The notes beneath the pieces are model-generated. The model made no database searches. It worked only from the letters and a program-made list of their open reading frames with translations, and was not told the origin of the DNA. The position numbers were made by a program, and so were the translations under genes. This document shows, piece after piece, positions 53,892-63,538 of a stretch of 64,000 nt of DNA. How positions within the stretch are numbered: position 1 is the first letter of the stretch; every line of letters starts with the position of its first letter. The stretch comes from Oxalobacter vibrioformis (GTDB lineage: Bacteria > Pseudomonadota > Gammaproteobacteria > Burkholderiales > Burkholderiaceae_D): contig NZ_CP098242.1 of the NCBI RefSeq assembly GCF_027118995.1, positions 1,364,001 through 1,428,000 of the forward strand. Reading direction: 5' to 3'.

Positions 53892-54486
53892 CGGACGATT
53901 TGCTTCTCAGGGCAGCGCCGAAAAAAACGGGACAAGGGCCGGATGCTGTCTGTACGCCCGTTTCATAGCGTTTCCAGTCAAAATACGGGCCGGGATCGGT
54001 TTTCCGGGAAGGGGCAATCTGCTGGTGTCCGGTAACAGCAGATATCGGGTAACGCAAACACAAGGCCGATGTCAGTTCTGTCAGAACCGCATACTGACTA
54101 TCGGTAAAGGGTTCATGGTCACTCCCCTCTAACTCAATACCGATGGAAAAATCATTGCACTGCATTCGGCCGCAAAATTCAGACGCACCGGCATGCCAGG
54201 CCCTGTCATTGGCAGAAACAAACTGAACCAGTTCTCCCCCCCGGCGAATCAGGAAGTGGGCGGAAACACGCAGGGAGCGTAACTGGTCAAAATAGGGATG
54301 GGCATCATAATCCAGCCGGTTCAGAAAAAGATCGGCAATATATGGGCCACCGTACTCATCTGGCGGCAGGCTGATGTTGTGAACGACGATCAGGTCAACA
54401 GGCACATCCGGCTGACGGACATCATAATTGGGGGACGGCAGTTTTTCAGCCGCTTTGCACCACCCGTTTTTTTCAATTGTCAGCAT
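53878..54486 (-). CDS. ampD: AmpD-type 1,6-anhydro-N-acetylmuramyl-L-alanine amidase
   Basis: The 202-residue zinc amidase cleaves anhydro-muropeptides during wall recycling in the cytoplasm. The zinc-ligand histidines are visible in IVVHNISLPP, WHAG and GHQQIAPSRKTDPGPYFDW; this last block is diagnostic of AmpD. The ATG at 54486 begins the true protein (MLTIEKNGWC); the frame is open upstream but that part is shadow of the next gene. It follows the PP0621-like gene by 7 bases. Confidence 0.92.
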   Translation of the reverse strand: MLTIEKNGWCKAAEKLPSPNYDVRQPDVPVDLIVVHNISLPPDEYGGPYIADLFLNRLDYDAHPYFDQLRSLRVSAHFLIRRGGELVQFVSANDRAWHAGASEFCGRMQCNDFSIGIELEGSDHEPFTDSQYAVLTELTSALCLRYPISAVTGHQQIAPSRKTDPGPYFDWKRYETGVQTASGPCPVFFGAALRSKSSARKY

Positions 54487-54493
54487 GCCCCCC

Positions 54494-54781
54494 TCAGGGC
54501 TGGACGCTGTGCTCTTCACAGCAGTAAACCTTGCCGGTCCGGAAAACCGCTTCGGATGCGGGCACATAAACACCGCATCTGGCACAGGCAAGCATCTGTT
54601 CCACGTTGGAGCTGCGTAAACCATGAACCTGCCGCTGATCGTTCTCATCGTTGCCGAATTTATCGGCACGAAACCGCCCGTCTTCGTTTCTGAAAATAAC
54701 GATACGCGCCGAACGTTTTATTTTGGCTACGATGGCAGCAATCACCAGCACAAAAACCAGCAGCCACATCAACCAGGTCAT
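54494..54781 (-). CDS. PP0621-family small membrane/zinc-finger protein
   Basis: The 95-residue protein has one N-terminal membrane helix (MTWLMWLLVFVLVIAAIVA) and a C-terminal CxxC plus CC motif (MLACARCGVYVP, VYCCEEH), probably a zinc site. This matches the PP0621 family of unknown function, often beside ampD. The ATG at 54781 has GGAG at good spacing; a TTG six codons upstream is unlikely. Confidence 0.8.
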   Translation of the reverse strand: MTWLMWLLVFVLVIAAIVAKIKRSARIVIFRNEDGRFRADKFGNDENDQRQVHGLRSSNVEQMLACARCGVYVPASEAVFRTGKVYCCEEHSVQP

Positions 54782-54809
54782 ATCATCTGTCTCCTGCAAA
54801 AGTTCATTT

Positions 54810-54984
54810 AGGGTCAGGCCTCATTAATTTTCCGCCCGCAAAAAGCCGTTTTGGCTAAAGGGCCAGGCGCAACGGGCAATGGGAACGCAGGCGTAGCAGA
54901 CCACCATCAAGTTCCCATTTTTCGATACAACACCGCCATTTGGGAGACAACTGCTTTGCAGCAGGCATAATGAGGCCTGACCCT
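54810..54984. repeat. REP/MITE-like palindromic element, 175 bp
   Basis: The segment is bounded by perfect 17-bp inverted repeats: AGGGTCAGGCCTCATTA (54810-54826) and TAATGAGGCCTGACCCT (54968-54984). Inside lies a second inverted repeat, AATGGGAAC (54878-54886) with GTTCCCATT (54911-54919), and shorter ones (AGCC/GGCT, CTGC/GCAG). There is no ORF. GGTCAGRCCTCATTA-type ends recall REP sequences mobilised by RAYT (Y1) transposases in Gammaproteobacteria and Betaproteobacteria. It could also be transcribed as a structured RNA. No other copy was seen in the window. Confidence 0.7.
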
Positions 54985-55114
54985 ACCGGGAATTATGCCT
55001 GATTGTTTTGTTGCGAAACAGAGGCATTTAACAGCGGGTTTGCATATAATTCACAGGTATTCTGCCATATAAACGAAATGGCATCACAAAACAGCCCATG
55101 CGATCAGATTAATT

Positions 55115-55810
55115 ATGTCCACAATAAGCACCAACTTGCAAGCTGTGCAGAACCATATTGCTGATGCGGCGCAAAAAGCGGACCGGCCGCCAGCGTCTGT
55201 CCACCTGCTCGCCGTATCAAAGACCTGCCCTGCCCAGGCGGTTATCGAAGCGGCAAGGGCTGGTCAACATGCCTTTGGCGAAAACTACGAACAGGAAGCC
55301 ATCCGGAAAATACAGCAGATAAAGGAAATCGCTCCGGATCTTGCGCTCGAATGGCACTTCATCGGCCCGATCCAGAGTAACAAGACCCGGGGGATTGCCG
55401 CACATTTTGACTGGGTTCATTCGGTCGACCGGGAAAGAATCGCCCGGCGCCTCTCCGAGCAGCGGCCGGCAGGCCTGCCACCGCTCAATGTCTGCCTGCA
55501 GATCAACATCAGCCACGAAAACAGCAAAAGCGGTGTCAATGCGCAGGAAATCATTGCACTGGCAAAGACCGTCTCACAGCTTCCCGGGCTCAAATTACGG
55601 GGCTTAATGGCAATACCGGAACCAGAGGACAATCCCGAAAAGCAGCACGAGCCGTTTCGCCAGATGAAAAATCTGTACGACGAACTGCGAGAGCAGGGCT
55701 ATGACCTGGATACCCTGTCCATGGGCATGACAGCGGATATGGACGCCGCCATCGCGGAAGGTGCAACGATCGTCCGTATCGGCACCGCAATCTTTGGAGC
55801 AAGAAACTGA
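55115..55810 (+). CDS. yggS: YggS-family pyridoxal-phosphate homeostasis protein
   Basis: A 231-residue PLP-binding TIM-barrel protein. The lysine that holds PLP is in LLAVSKTCPA. Conserved blocks are GQHAFGENYEQEA, WHFIGPIQSNKT, and the C-terminal LSMGMTADMDAAIAEGAT with VRIGTAIFG. YggS maintains PLP pools and amino-acid balance. Its stop lies one base from the proC start. Confidence 0.95.
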   Translation: MSTISTNLQAVQNHIADAAQKADRPPASVHLLAVSKTCPAQAVIEAARAGQHAFGENYEQEAIRKIQQIKEIAPDLALEWHFIGPIQSNKTRGIAAHFDWVHSVDRERIARRLSEQRPAGLPPLNVCLQINISHENSKSGVNAQEIIALAKTVSQLPGLKLRGLMAIPEPEDNPEKQHEPFRQMKNLYDELREQGYDLDTLSMGMTADMDAAIAEGATIVRIGTAIFGARN

Positions 55811-55811
55811 T

Positions 55812-56642
55812 ATGAAAACCGTTTTAAAAGCAGGATTTATTGGTGGCGGCAACATGGCTTCCGCCCTGATTGGCGGCATGGCCGGAAAAGTCACTGCCGA
55901 CTCACACATCCATGTCGTTGACCTGAATCCGGATGCCCTTGCCAGCCTGGCAAGCCGGTTTGGGGTAACCACATCATCTGCTATGGATACCCGTCTGACA
56001 GAATGCGATGTGCTGGTTCTCGCCGTCAAGCCGCAGCAGATACGTGAAGTGGTCACCAGCCTTCTTCCCCATATCCGCGAGCAACTTATCCTGTCTGTCG
56101 CCGCCGGTATCCGCACAACCGATCTTTCCCGCTGGATGCAGGGATATGGCCGGATTGTCCGCACCATGCCAAACACCCCATCACTCATCGGACAGGGCGT
56201 AACCGGGCTTTTCGCCATGGATGGCGTAACACCGGAACAGAAACAGACAGCACAGGCCATCATGCAGGCTGTCGGCATGACACTTTGGGTCGACAGCGAA
56301 AACCTGCTGGATACGGTCACTGCGATATCCGGCAGCGGACCGGCTTATGTTTTCTACTTTATTGAAGCCCTTCAGGAAGCCGGGAAAGCACTTGGCCTGA
56401 GTGAAAATCAGGCAGCGCAACTGGCTCTGGCCACCTTCCGTGGCGCCAGCGAACTGGCGGTTCAATCAACCGATCCGGTATCCGTCCTGCGGGAAAAAGT
56501 CACCTCGCCCGGGGGTACCACGTTTGCCGCACTGTCGGTGATGGCGGAAAGCGGTCTGAAAGATCGCATTATCGCGGCAGCAAAGGCAGCCGCGGCACGC
56601 AGCGTTGAACTCGGAGAAGAATTCGGCAAAAATGCCGACTGA
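55812..56642 (+). CDS. proC: Pyrroline-5-carboxylate reductase
   Basis: The last enzyme of proline synthesis, 276 residues. The Rossmann motif is GFIGGGNMASALIGG, and the C-terminal dimer/active-site region carries ISGSGPAYVFYFIEA and LREKVTSPGGTT. The ATG at 55812 is chosen; the frame is open 17 codons further upstream inside yggS but that start would lack the family N-terminus. It pairs with yggS as in most proteobacteria. Confidence 0.95.
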   Translation: MKTVLKAGFIGGGNMASALIGGMAGKVTADSHIHVVDLNPDALASLASRFGVTTSSAMDTRLTECDVLVLAVKPQQIREVVTSLLPHIREQLILSVAAGIRTTDLSRWMQGYGRIVRTMPNTPSLIGQGVTGLFAMDGVTPEQKQTAQAIMQAVGMTLWVDSENLLDTVTAISGSGPAYVFYFIEALQEAGKALGLSENQAAQLALATFRGASELAVQSTDPVSVLREKVTSPGGTTFAALSVMAESGLKDRIIAAAKAAAARSVELGEEFGKNAD

Positions 56643-56669
56643 ACCCAGGGGCAGGACTCATTGCTGAGC

Positions 56670-57005
56670 CTATTGACTGAGGCGCCTTTTCTGGTAATGT
56701 TGCCAGAGTTTTCTGAGATAGGGCATCACAAAAGGAGAATACCGTGCCCAGGTCTTGAATGTCACAATACCTGCCGCAAGAAGAGAAAACAGACGGTTTT
56801 TGCGAAAAAACAGAAATACCAGCGTTGCCAGAAACCCCGACAGCAAAGGCTTCTGGCGGGCCTGGGACAGGATATTTTTGCCGGTTGAGAGCGCTCCCGG
56901 CTGCCAGGTATCCTGCAGTATTGCCGCCATCTGCTCACGCTGAATGGCGCTTTTGGTCACCAGTTCCTCTCGCCGCTTAGCCAGTGATTTAGGTCTTTCC
57001 GTCAT
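56670..57005 (-). CDS. YqjK-like small membrane-associated protein
   Basis: The 111-residue protein has a basic helical N-terminal half (KSLAKRREELVTKSAIQREQ) and a hydrophobic segment (FLATLVFLFFRKNRLFSLLAA) followed by a basic tail. By position after the YqjE-like gene it corresponds to YqjK, of unknown function. Recognition is mostly from context. Confidence 0.6.
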   Translation of the reverse strand: MTERPKSLAKRREELVTKSAIQREQMAAILQDTWQPGALSTGKNILSQARQKPLLSGFLATLVFLFFRKNRLFSLLAAGIVTFKTWARYSPFVMPYLRKLWQHYQKRRLSQ

Positions 57006-57019
57006 TTTGCGTCCATTTT

Positions 57020-57385
57020 TTACTGCCCCGATTTAAGCCGTTCGATATCCTTGGCAATCTCGCTTCGGGTATACGCCAGCATGCGGGGTTTTTTACGGTA
57101 GCTGCTGCGGATACTGAGGGCTATCAGCACTGCAGCCCCGGCAAAAAACACGATTAATCCGCTGACCGCTAAAATCCGGTAGGATTCCCAGAAAAGCACA
57201 ATAACAAGAAATATCCCCAGAAGGAATGTCATGATCACGCAAAACAGCGCCACCAGTGAAAGGATGAGGTAGGACAAGAGACGCTGGGCCTCTTCCTGCA
57301 ACTCAACCGTAAAAAGTTCGACACGTGTGTTAAAGATGGCGAGCAGGGTGCTCGCCATTCTTGTCACATTTCTGATGATACCCAT
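57020..57385 (-). CDS. YqjE-like protein (holin-X/DUF1469 family)
   Basis: A 121-residue inner-membrane protein with two long transmembrane helices (LSLVALFCVIMTFLLGIFLV and ILAVSGLIVFFAGAAVLI), typical of YqjE, which belongs to the putative actinobacterial holin-X/phage holin family. It lies between the ElaB-like and YqjK-like genes, 17 and 14 bases apart, so the three form an operon. These proteins associate with ribosome-bound membrane factors in E. coli. Confidence 0.78.
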   Translation of the reverse strand: MGIIRNVTRMASTLLAIFNTRVELFTVELQEEAQRLLSYLILSLVALFCVIMTFLLGIFLVIVLFWESYRILAVSGLIVFFAGAAVLIALSIRSSYRKKPRMLAYTRSEIAKDIERLKSGQ

Positions 57386-57402
57386 TCGCTAAAGCACCGG
57401 GA

Positions 57403-57711
57403 TTATTTGCGTGCAATCAGCATGCCAAGCATGATGCCGATAACGGTAACCACACCAGCGGCCTGCCAGGGATGCGCTTTGGCATACTCGGCGGTGCATA
57501 CTGCTGCGGTTTTCGCCTTGCTGATGACAATATCTTCCAGCTCGCGCATGGCAAATTTGGCATCCTCAAGCGTGGACTCCAGCTTTTCCTTGGCTTTCTG
57601 AAAGCTTTCGCTTCCCTGTTGTGCGCTGTTTTCCAGCATTTTTTCTGCGTCCTGGATAATTGATTTCAAATTACCCATCAGTTTGGCGCCTGCTTCATTT
57701 GTTGTATCCAT
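57403..57711 (-). CDS. ElaB/YqjD (DUF883) family protein
   Basis: The 102-residue protein has an amphipathic helical N-terminal part and one C-terminal transmembrane helix with a glycine zipper (AAGVVTVIGIMLGMLIARK). This is the ElaB/YqjD/DUF883 family: tail-anchored proteins that bind stalled or stationary-phase ribosomes to the membrane in E. coli. It is the first gene of the yqjDEK-like operon. Confidence 0.85.
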   Translation of the reverse strand: MDTTNEAGAKLMGNLKSIIQDAEKMLENSAQQGSESFQKAKEKLESTLEDAKFAMRELEDIVISKAKTAAVCTAEYAKAHPWQAAGVVTVIGIMLGMLIARK

Positions 57712-57816
57712 GATTCAATGATCCTTTCATGTTTGTAAACTATTGAGTAACCGCTTTCATGCAAAGTTCATTTTGACCGTTTTTTGTCACCCCTGCATTA
57801 CTTCATAGGATAAACC

Positions 57817-58674
57817 TTAATGCAAGGCATAGTCCAGCAGTATCCCGGCAAATAATGCGAGTCCGATCAGGTTATTGCAGCGAAACGCCAGCAGGCACTT
57901 CATCCTGTCCCGCGTTCTGATCAGCCGGTATTGAAAGACCATACAACAGGCTGCCGCCAGAAGTCCTGTGATAAAGCCGTAACCCAGCCCTGCATGAAGC
58001 CCGGAAAGGGAAAAGATAAACAGCATCAGCGCATAACTTACCATGACAGCCGATACGTCAAATTGACCAAACGTAATGGCCGATGTACGAATGCCGATTT
58101 TCACGTCATCATCCTTGTCCACCATGGCATACTCCGTATCATACGCCAGTGTCCAGAAAACATTGCCCAGCATGAAACACCAGGCGATCACCGGAACATG
58201 TCCCTGTATGGCAGCAAACGCCATGGGGTAGGCGAATCCGAAAGCGATCCCGAGATAAGCCTGTGGTATGGCAAAAAAACGCTTGAACCAGGGATAGGTT
58301 GCAGCAAGAAGCAAGCCGACAACCGCAAGCTGCCGTGTCAGGGCATTCAACTGAAGCACCATGAGAAACGAAATAAATGACAGGACAATTGCCACCATAA
58401 TGGCTTCCCAGGGAGCAATCTTTCCGGCAGTGAGCGGCCGGTCTCTGGTCCGTTTGACATGTCGGTCAATATCCCGGTCGGCAAAATCATTGATCGCGCA
58501 CCCGGCAGAGTGCATCAATACGGCACCAAGGGTAAAAACCAGAAATGGTGTCCAGCCTGGCCACCCGCCGGCAGCAATCCACAAGCCGATCAGCGACGGC
58601 CACATCAGCAGCATGTAGCCAATCGGTTTTTCAATGCGAATCAGGCGCAGATAAAGATGGATCCGTGACGTCAC
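57817..58674 (-). CDS. ubiA: 4-Hydroxybenzoate polyprenyltransferase
   Basis: The 285-residue membrane enzyme joins the polyprenyl chain to 4-hydroxybenzoate in ubiquinone synthesis. Both aspartate-rich motifs are present: NDFADRDIDRHVKRTRDRPL and, in the second half, YDTEYAMVDKDDDVKIG. About eight to nine helices are predicted. It lies 8 bases after the end of recG on the same strand. Confidence 0.95.
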   Translation of the reverse strand: MTSRIHLYLRLIRIEKPIGYMLLMWPSLIGLWIAAGGWPGWTPFLVFTLGAVLMHSAGCAINDFADRDIDRHVKRTRDRPLTAGKIAPWEAIMVAIVLSFISFLMVLQLNALTRQLAVVGLLLAATYPWFKRFFAIPQAYLGIAFGFAYPMAFAAIQGHVPVIAWCFMLGNVFWTLAYDTEYAMVDKDDDVKIGIRTSAITFGQFDVSAVMVSYALMLFIFSLSGLHAGLGYGFITGLLAAACCMVFQYRLIRTRDRMKCLLAFRCNNLIGLALFAGILLDYALH

Positions 58675-58682
58675 TCGCGCTC

Positions 58683-60733
58683 CTATACCTTCAGAAAATC
58701 CTCAAAACCGCCAAGCCAGCGTTTCAGATGCGATTCAACCACCATCTGAGCTTTTTCGCCGGGATCAGCCAGTAACGATTCGGCAATCTCCCGAGATGCC
58801 TCAATCAGGTCCGTATCGGTCTGCAGATCGGCAAAGCGCAGCATCGCCAGGCCGGATTGCCGGGCCCCAAGAAACTCTCCCGGCCCCCGAATATCCAGAT
58901 CCCGTTTGGCAATGACAAAACCATCCGTTGTTTCACGCATGGTCATCAGGCGCTGTTTTGCCGTTTCACCCAGTGGGGCTTGATACAGCAACAGGCAGAT
59001 ACTTTCCGCATCACCCCGGCCAACCCGCCCACGCAACTGATGGAGCTGTGACAGGCCAAAACGCTCGGCATGCTCAATGATCATCAGGGAAGCATTCGGC
59101 ACATCCACCCCGACCTCAATCACTGTCGTGGCAACCAGCAGATGAACCTCTCCCCGCACAAAAGCATCCATGACCGCCTGTTTTTCCCCCTGCTTCAAGC
59201 GGCCATGTACCAGACCGACCGTCAAATCCGGCAGCATTTCCTGTAAAAGCGTATGGGTTTCCACCGCTGTTTGCAGCTGAAGCGCCTCAGACTCCTCAAT
59301 CAAAGGGCAGACCCAGTATACCTGGCGCCCGGAAAGCGCCGCAGCATGTATCCGCTCGATCACCTCATCACGTCTTGAGCGATCAATCAGGCGCGTAACA
59401 ACCGATGTGCGGCCAGGCGGCAACTCATTAATCACGGAGACATCCAGATCCGCGTAATAGGTCATGGCAAGCGTGCGGGGAATCGGCGTGGCACTCATCA
59501 TCAACTGGTGCGGCATAAGCCCCGCCTTTTTGTTTCCCTTGTTGCGCAGCATCAGGCGCTGGCTCACACCAAAACGGTGCTGCTCATCCACGATGGCCAG
59601 GCCCAGCCGGTCAAAATGCACATCCTCCTGGATCAGGGCATGTGTTCCGATAACCAGGCGCGCCTCGCCGGACATGATCCGGGAAACCGCCCCCTCTCTT
59701 TCCTTTTTTTCATGCTGCCGGTGAGCCAGGCCACATCCACCCCCAGCGGTGTCATCCACTGGGCCACCCGCTGAAAATGCTGCTCCGCAAGAATCTCCGT
59801 TGGTGCCATCATGGCAACCTGATAACCGCTATCGATCGCCTGCGCTGCCGCCATTGCCGCCACAACGGTTTTCCCGCTTCCCACATCGCCCTGCAATAAA
59901 CGCTGCATGGGATAAGGCAATTGCATGCTTTCGGTGATTTCGTCCAGTACCCGATACTGTTCGCCGGTCAATGAAAAGGGTAAAACATCAAGGAGTGCGC
60001 GACTTGTTGCACCGGTAGCGGAAAGCTGCGGCGCCGTTTGCTCCCGGCGGCGAGTATGCGCCCGCTTCATGGAAAGCTGCTGTGCCAGAAGTTCATCAAA
60101 TTTCATACGGCGCCATGCCGGATGTGTCCGTTCGAAAAGCGCATTTTCATCCACATCGGGTGGCGGATTATGCAGCAGTTGAACGGCATTACCAAAAGCC
60201 GGTAAATTCAGGCGTTGCAGGATTTCCGGCGGCAGCGTGTCTGCCCGGTCCGCCCGCGCCATCGCAGCGGTGATTTCCTTACGCAGTACCTGCTGTGAAA
60301 TTCCTTCCGTTGAGGGGTAAACCGGCGTTAAGGCATCAGGAAGCGGTGTGTTTTCAGACACGACCCGATACACCGGGTGCACCATTTCTGCACCGAAAAA
60401 ACCCTGGCGCAGCTCCCCCCGTGCCCGCACCCGCACACCCACCGCGAGCTGCTTTAGCTGGCTGGCATAAAAATGGAGAAACCGCAAAAAAAGCTCGCCT
60501 GTTTCGTCAGCAATGCAAACGACGAGCTGCCGGCGGGGACGGTATTGCACCTCAGAGAGGGTAACAAGCCCCTCAACCTGAACCGGGCCCGTCATCAGTT
60601 GCGCCTCGCGAACCGGCGTAACCCGCGTTTCATCCTCATACCGCATGGGCAGGTGCAGCACAAAATCCCTATCCGAACGCAATCCCAGGCGTTCAAGCCG
60701 GCTGGTCCTGGTATTCGGTTTTTTGGATGACAT
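58683..60733 (-). pseudogene. recG: RecG ATP-dependent DNA helicase, frameshifted in a T7/A7 tract
   Basis: The two overlapping frames together encode one RecG of about 683 residues, near the usual size. The N-terminal part has the wedge domain and Walker A (LLQGDVGSGKTVVAAM). The C-terminal part has DEQH-like motif II (AIVDEQHRFGVSQRLML), motif III (MSATPIPRTLAMTYYADLDV), and QLHQLRGRVGRG. At 59704-59710 (T7 on the plus strand) the frame breaks after LTGSMKK; adding one A in the coding strand restores S-M-K-K-K-E-R. RecG reverses stalled forks and loss is normally harmful, so a sequencing error is likely. The start ATG at 60733 is chosen over 60784. Confidence 0.92.
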
Positions 60734-60910
60734 GCGGTCTTTCAATAAATTCAATGCAAAGTGAAATGATAACGTGAGCGGCAAAAGAGGGATAGGATAT
60801 CCCCTTATCAGCCAAATACAGGTACATTAATAAAATACGGCATTTCAGGAACGGGCTTCTTTTGCATTCGCACAAGAAAACGCTATCCCCCTGGATCATA
60901 CGGAGACCCC

Positions 60911-62476
60911 ATGAAACTGACCAGACGCAGCGGTATTTTGCTTCACCCGACCTCTTTGCCCGGGCCTTTCGGCTCCGGCGACCTGGGAAAATCCGCCTGT
61001 CACTTTATTGACTGGCTGAAAGCCGCACAACAGACATTATGGCAAGTGCTGCCGCTTGTCGATGTCGGTGTCGGCAATTCGCCCTACATGAGCCCTTCCG
61101 CTTTTGCGGGCAGCGTGCTTCTGATTGATCTGGAACAGCTCATGGAAGCCGGCTGGCTGACGCAATCCGAGCTGGCGTTTGATACGGCATTTGATGACCA
61201 CCGGGTGGACTATCCGGTCGTCACCCGTTTTCGCATGTCTCGCCTGCGCATTGCCGCAAGCCGCTTTTTCGCCGCACAGAAAGCGGCTGCCCATGCCGCT
61301 TTTGATGCTTTTTGCAAAAGCGAGGCGCGCTGGCTGGATGATTATGCGCTTTTCCGCACGCTGGATACCCAATACACCGGCACACAGGAAGGGTGGCAAA
61401 ACTGGCCGCAACAACTGGCCATGCGTGATCCCGGCGCGCTTCAGGAAGCGGAAAAAACCTATGCGGATGATATCAATTTCTGGAAATTCTGCCAGTGGTG
61501 TTTCCATGAACAATGGACCCGACTGAAAGTCTATGCCAACCAAAACGGCATTGAAGTGATTGGCGATGTGCCGATCTTCGTCTCCTTAAACAGTGCCGAT
61601 GTCTGGTCACGGCCCGGACTCTTTATGCTGGATACCCATGGCCGTCCGACCGTCGTGGCAGGCGTTCCGCCTGACAAATTCAGTGGTACCGGGCAGCGCT
61701 GGGGCAACCCGCTCTATAACTGGGATGCGCTTGCCGCAGATGATTACCACTGGTGGGTTGACCGCATAGCCCATACGATGAAGCTGTATGACCTGGTTCG
61801 GGTGGATCATTTCCGCGGGTTTGAAGCCTATTGGGAAATCCCTGCCGATGCACCGACTGCCGTTACCGGAAAATGGAAAAAAGGGCCCGGCGCAGCCTTT
61901 TTCCATGCCATAAAAAAAGCGCTTGGCTCACTCAATTTCATTGCAGAAGACCTCGGTGTTATTACCTCAGACGTCATTGCCCTGCGCAAGGCATTTGACC
62001 TTCCCGGCATGCGTATCCTGCAGTTTGCCTTTGACCATAACCCGGACAACCTGTACCTGCCACATAATTACGAGCCGGACGCGGTTATCTATACCGGCAC
62101 CCACGACAACAACACCACGCGCGGCTGGTGGCAGGCGGCCTGTGAAGATGAGCGGGATTATGCCAGGCGTTACCTCAGCATCAGCGGGGAGTGGATTCAC
62201 TGGGATCTGATTCGCACGGCGCTGTCTTCCATCGCCCGCTATGCCATTGCCCCCATGCAGGATATACTCGGGCTGGACGCTGCGCACCGCATGAATGAGC
62301 CGGGATTGCCGACCGGTTCGTGGGAGTGGCGCTTTACCTGGGACCAGGTTGAAAGCTGGTATGCCACCTACCTGGCTGAAATGACCCGCCTGTATGGTCG
62401 TGCGCATGCAGAAAGCCAGTTGGATCTGGAATTGCCCGCGCCAAAAAATACCGGTGCCGTGCTGACGCCATCCTAA
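60911..62476 (+). CDS. malQ: 4-Alpha-glucanotransferase (amylomaltase)
   Basis: The 521-residue GH77 enzyme moves glucan chains between maltodextrins. The N-terminal LHPTSLPGPFGSGDLG is characteristic. The catalytic nucleophile region is LVRVDHFRGFEAYW, followed by LNFIAEDLGVI and the transition-state aspartate in GTHDNNTTRGWW. The ATG follows GGAG. It starts an operon-like run with queA and tgt, 18 bases before queA. Confidence 0.95.
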   Translation: MKLTRRSGILLHPTSLPGPFGSGDLGKSACHFIDWLKAAQQTLWQVLPLVDVGVGNSPYMSPSAFAGSVLLIDLEQLMEAGWLTQSELAFDTAFDDHRVDYPVVTRFRMSRLRIAASRFFAAQKAAAHAAFDAFCKSEARWLDDYALFRTLDTQYTGTQEGWQNWPQQLAMRDPGALQEAEKTYADDINFWKFCQWCFHEQWTRLKVYANQNGIEVIGDVPIFVSLNSADVWSRPGLFMLDTHGRPTVVAGVPPDKFSGTGQRWGNPLYNWDALAADDYHWWVDRIAHTMKLYDLVRVDHFRGFEAYWEIPADAPTAVTGKWKKGPGAAFFHAIKKALGSLNFIAEDLGVITSDVIALRKAFDLPGMRILQFAFDHNPDNLYLPHNYEPDAVIYTGTHDNNTTRGWWQAACEDERDYARRYLSISGEWIHWDLIRTALSSIARYAIAPMQDILGLDAAHRMNEPGLPTGSWEWRFTWDQVESWYATYLAEMTRLYGRAHAESQLDLELPAPKNTGAVLTPS

Positions 62477-62494
62477 AAGCCGCAGAATATCGCA

Positions 62495-63511
62495 ATGTAT
62501 ACGCTTTCTGATTTTGATTTTGACCTGCCCGCCAACCTGATTGCCCAGATACCGTTATCCGGAAGAAGCGAATCACGCCTTCTGGATGTTGGCGCCTCCC
62601 TGGCCGATCGCCGGTTTTCCGATCTTTCCCGCCTGGTTTCACCGGGGGATTTGCTGGTTTTTAACGATACCCGCGTGATAAAGGCGCGCCTTTTCGGCAC
62701 AAAACAAACCGGCGGGCAACTCGAGGTATTGATCGAACGGATTGTTGACGGACAGCATGCCATTGCCAAAATCCGCGCCTCCAAATCGCCCAAAGCCGGC
62801 AGCAGCATCCGGCTTGCTGATGCATTTGATGTTCTGGTGGGGGAAAGGCAGGGTGAATTTTTCACCCTCTCTTTTCCGGATGACATTATCGGCCTTCTGG
62901 AGCAATACGGTCACATGCCGTTGCCACCCTATATTGCGCGTAATGCAGATAAATTTGACGATACGCGCTACCAGACCGTTTACGCGAAAGTACCCGGCGC
63001 CGTTGCCGCACCCACCGCCGGGCTGCATTTTGACCAGCCATTGATTGACCGCCTGCGGGATAACGGCGTGAAAGCCGCTCACGTCACCCTTCACGTCGGC
63101 GCAGGGACTTTTCAGCCCGTACGCACAGAAAACCTTTCGGATCACCAGATGCACGCCGAGCGATATACCATACCGGAGGAAACCGTAACATCCGTACAGA
63201 AAACCCGTGCAGCAGGCGGCAACATTATTGCCGTTGGCACAACCAGCCTGCGGGCGCTGGAAGCCGCGTCCCAAAATGGACAACTCACCGCCGGAAATGG
63301 CGATACCCGTCTTTTTATTACTCCGGGCTACCGTTTCAGGACGGTTGACCGGCTCATCACGAATTTTCACCTCCCAAAATCCACCCTGCTCATGCTGGTT
63401 TCTGCATTTGCCGGATATGACAGGATACGTGAAGCCTATGCGCACGCCATTGCCCAACAATACCGCTTCTTCAGTTATGGCGATGCCATGCTGTTAAACT
63501 GCGCAATGTGA
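62495..63511 (+). CDS. queA: S-adenosylmethionine:tRNA ribosyltransferase-isomerase
   Basis: The 338-residue enzyme transfers the ribose part of SAM to preQ1 in tRNA to make epoxyqueuosine. Signatures are [13 protein letters not shown] at the start, [31 protein letters not shown] and [14 protein letters not shown]. It is followed by tgt, the usual queuosine pair. Confidence 0.96.
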   Translation: MYTLSDFDFDLPANLIAQIPLSGRSESRLLDVGASLADRRFSDLSRLVSPGDLLVFNDTRVIKARLFGTKQTGGQLEVLIERIVDGQHAIAKIRASKSPKAGSSIRLADAFDVLVGERQGEFFTLSFPDDIIGLLEQYGHMPLPPYIARNADKFDDTRYQTVYAKVPGAVAAPTAGLHFDQPLIDRLRDNGVKAAHVTLHVGAGTFQPVRTENLSDHQMHAERYTIPEETVTSVQKTRAAGGNIIAVGTTSLRALEAASQNGQLTAGNGDTRLFITPGYRFRTVDRLITNFHLPKSTLLMLVSAFAGYDRIREAYAHAIAQQYRFFSYGDAMLLNCAM

Positions 63512-63538
63512 TGCTTTCTGGCAAAATACCGCCTTTGA

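Noticed and set aside
60785..60910. Short dyad AGGGATA-GGA-TATCCC before malQ
   Set aside because: Too short, and placed without clear relation to a promoter, to call an operator.
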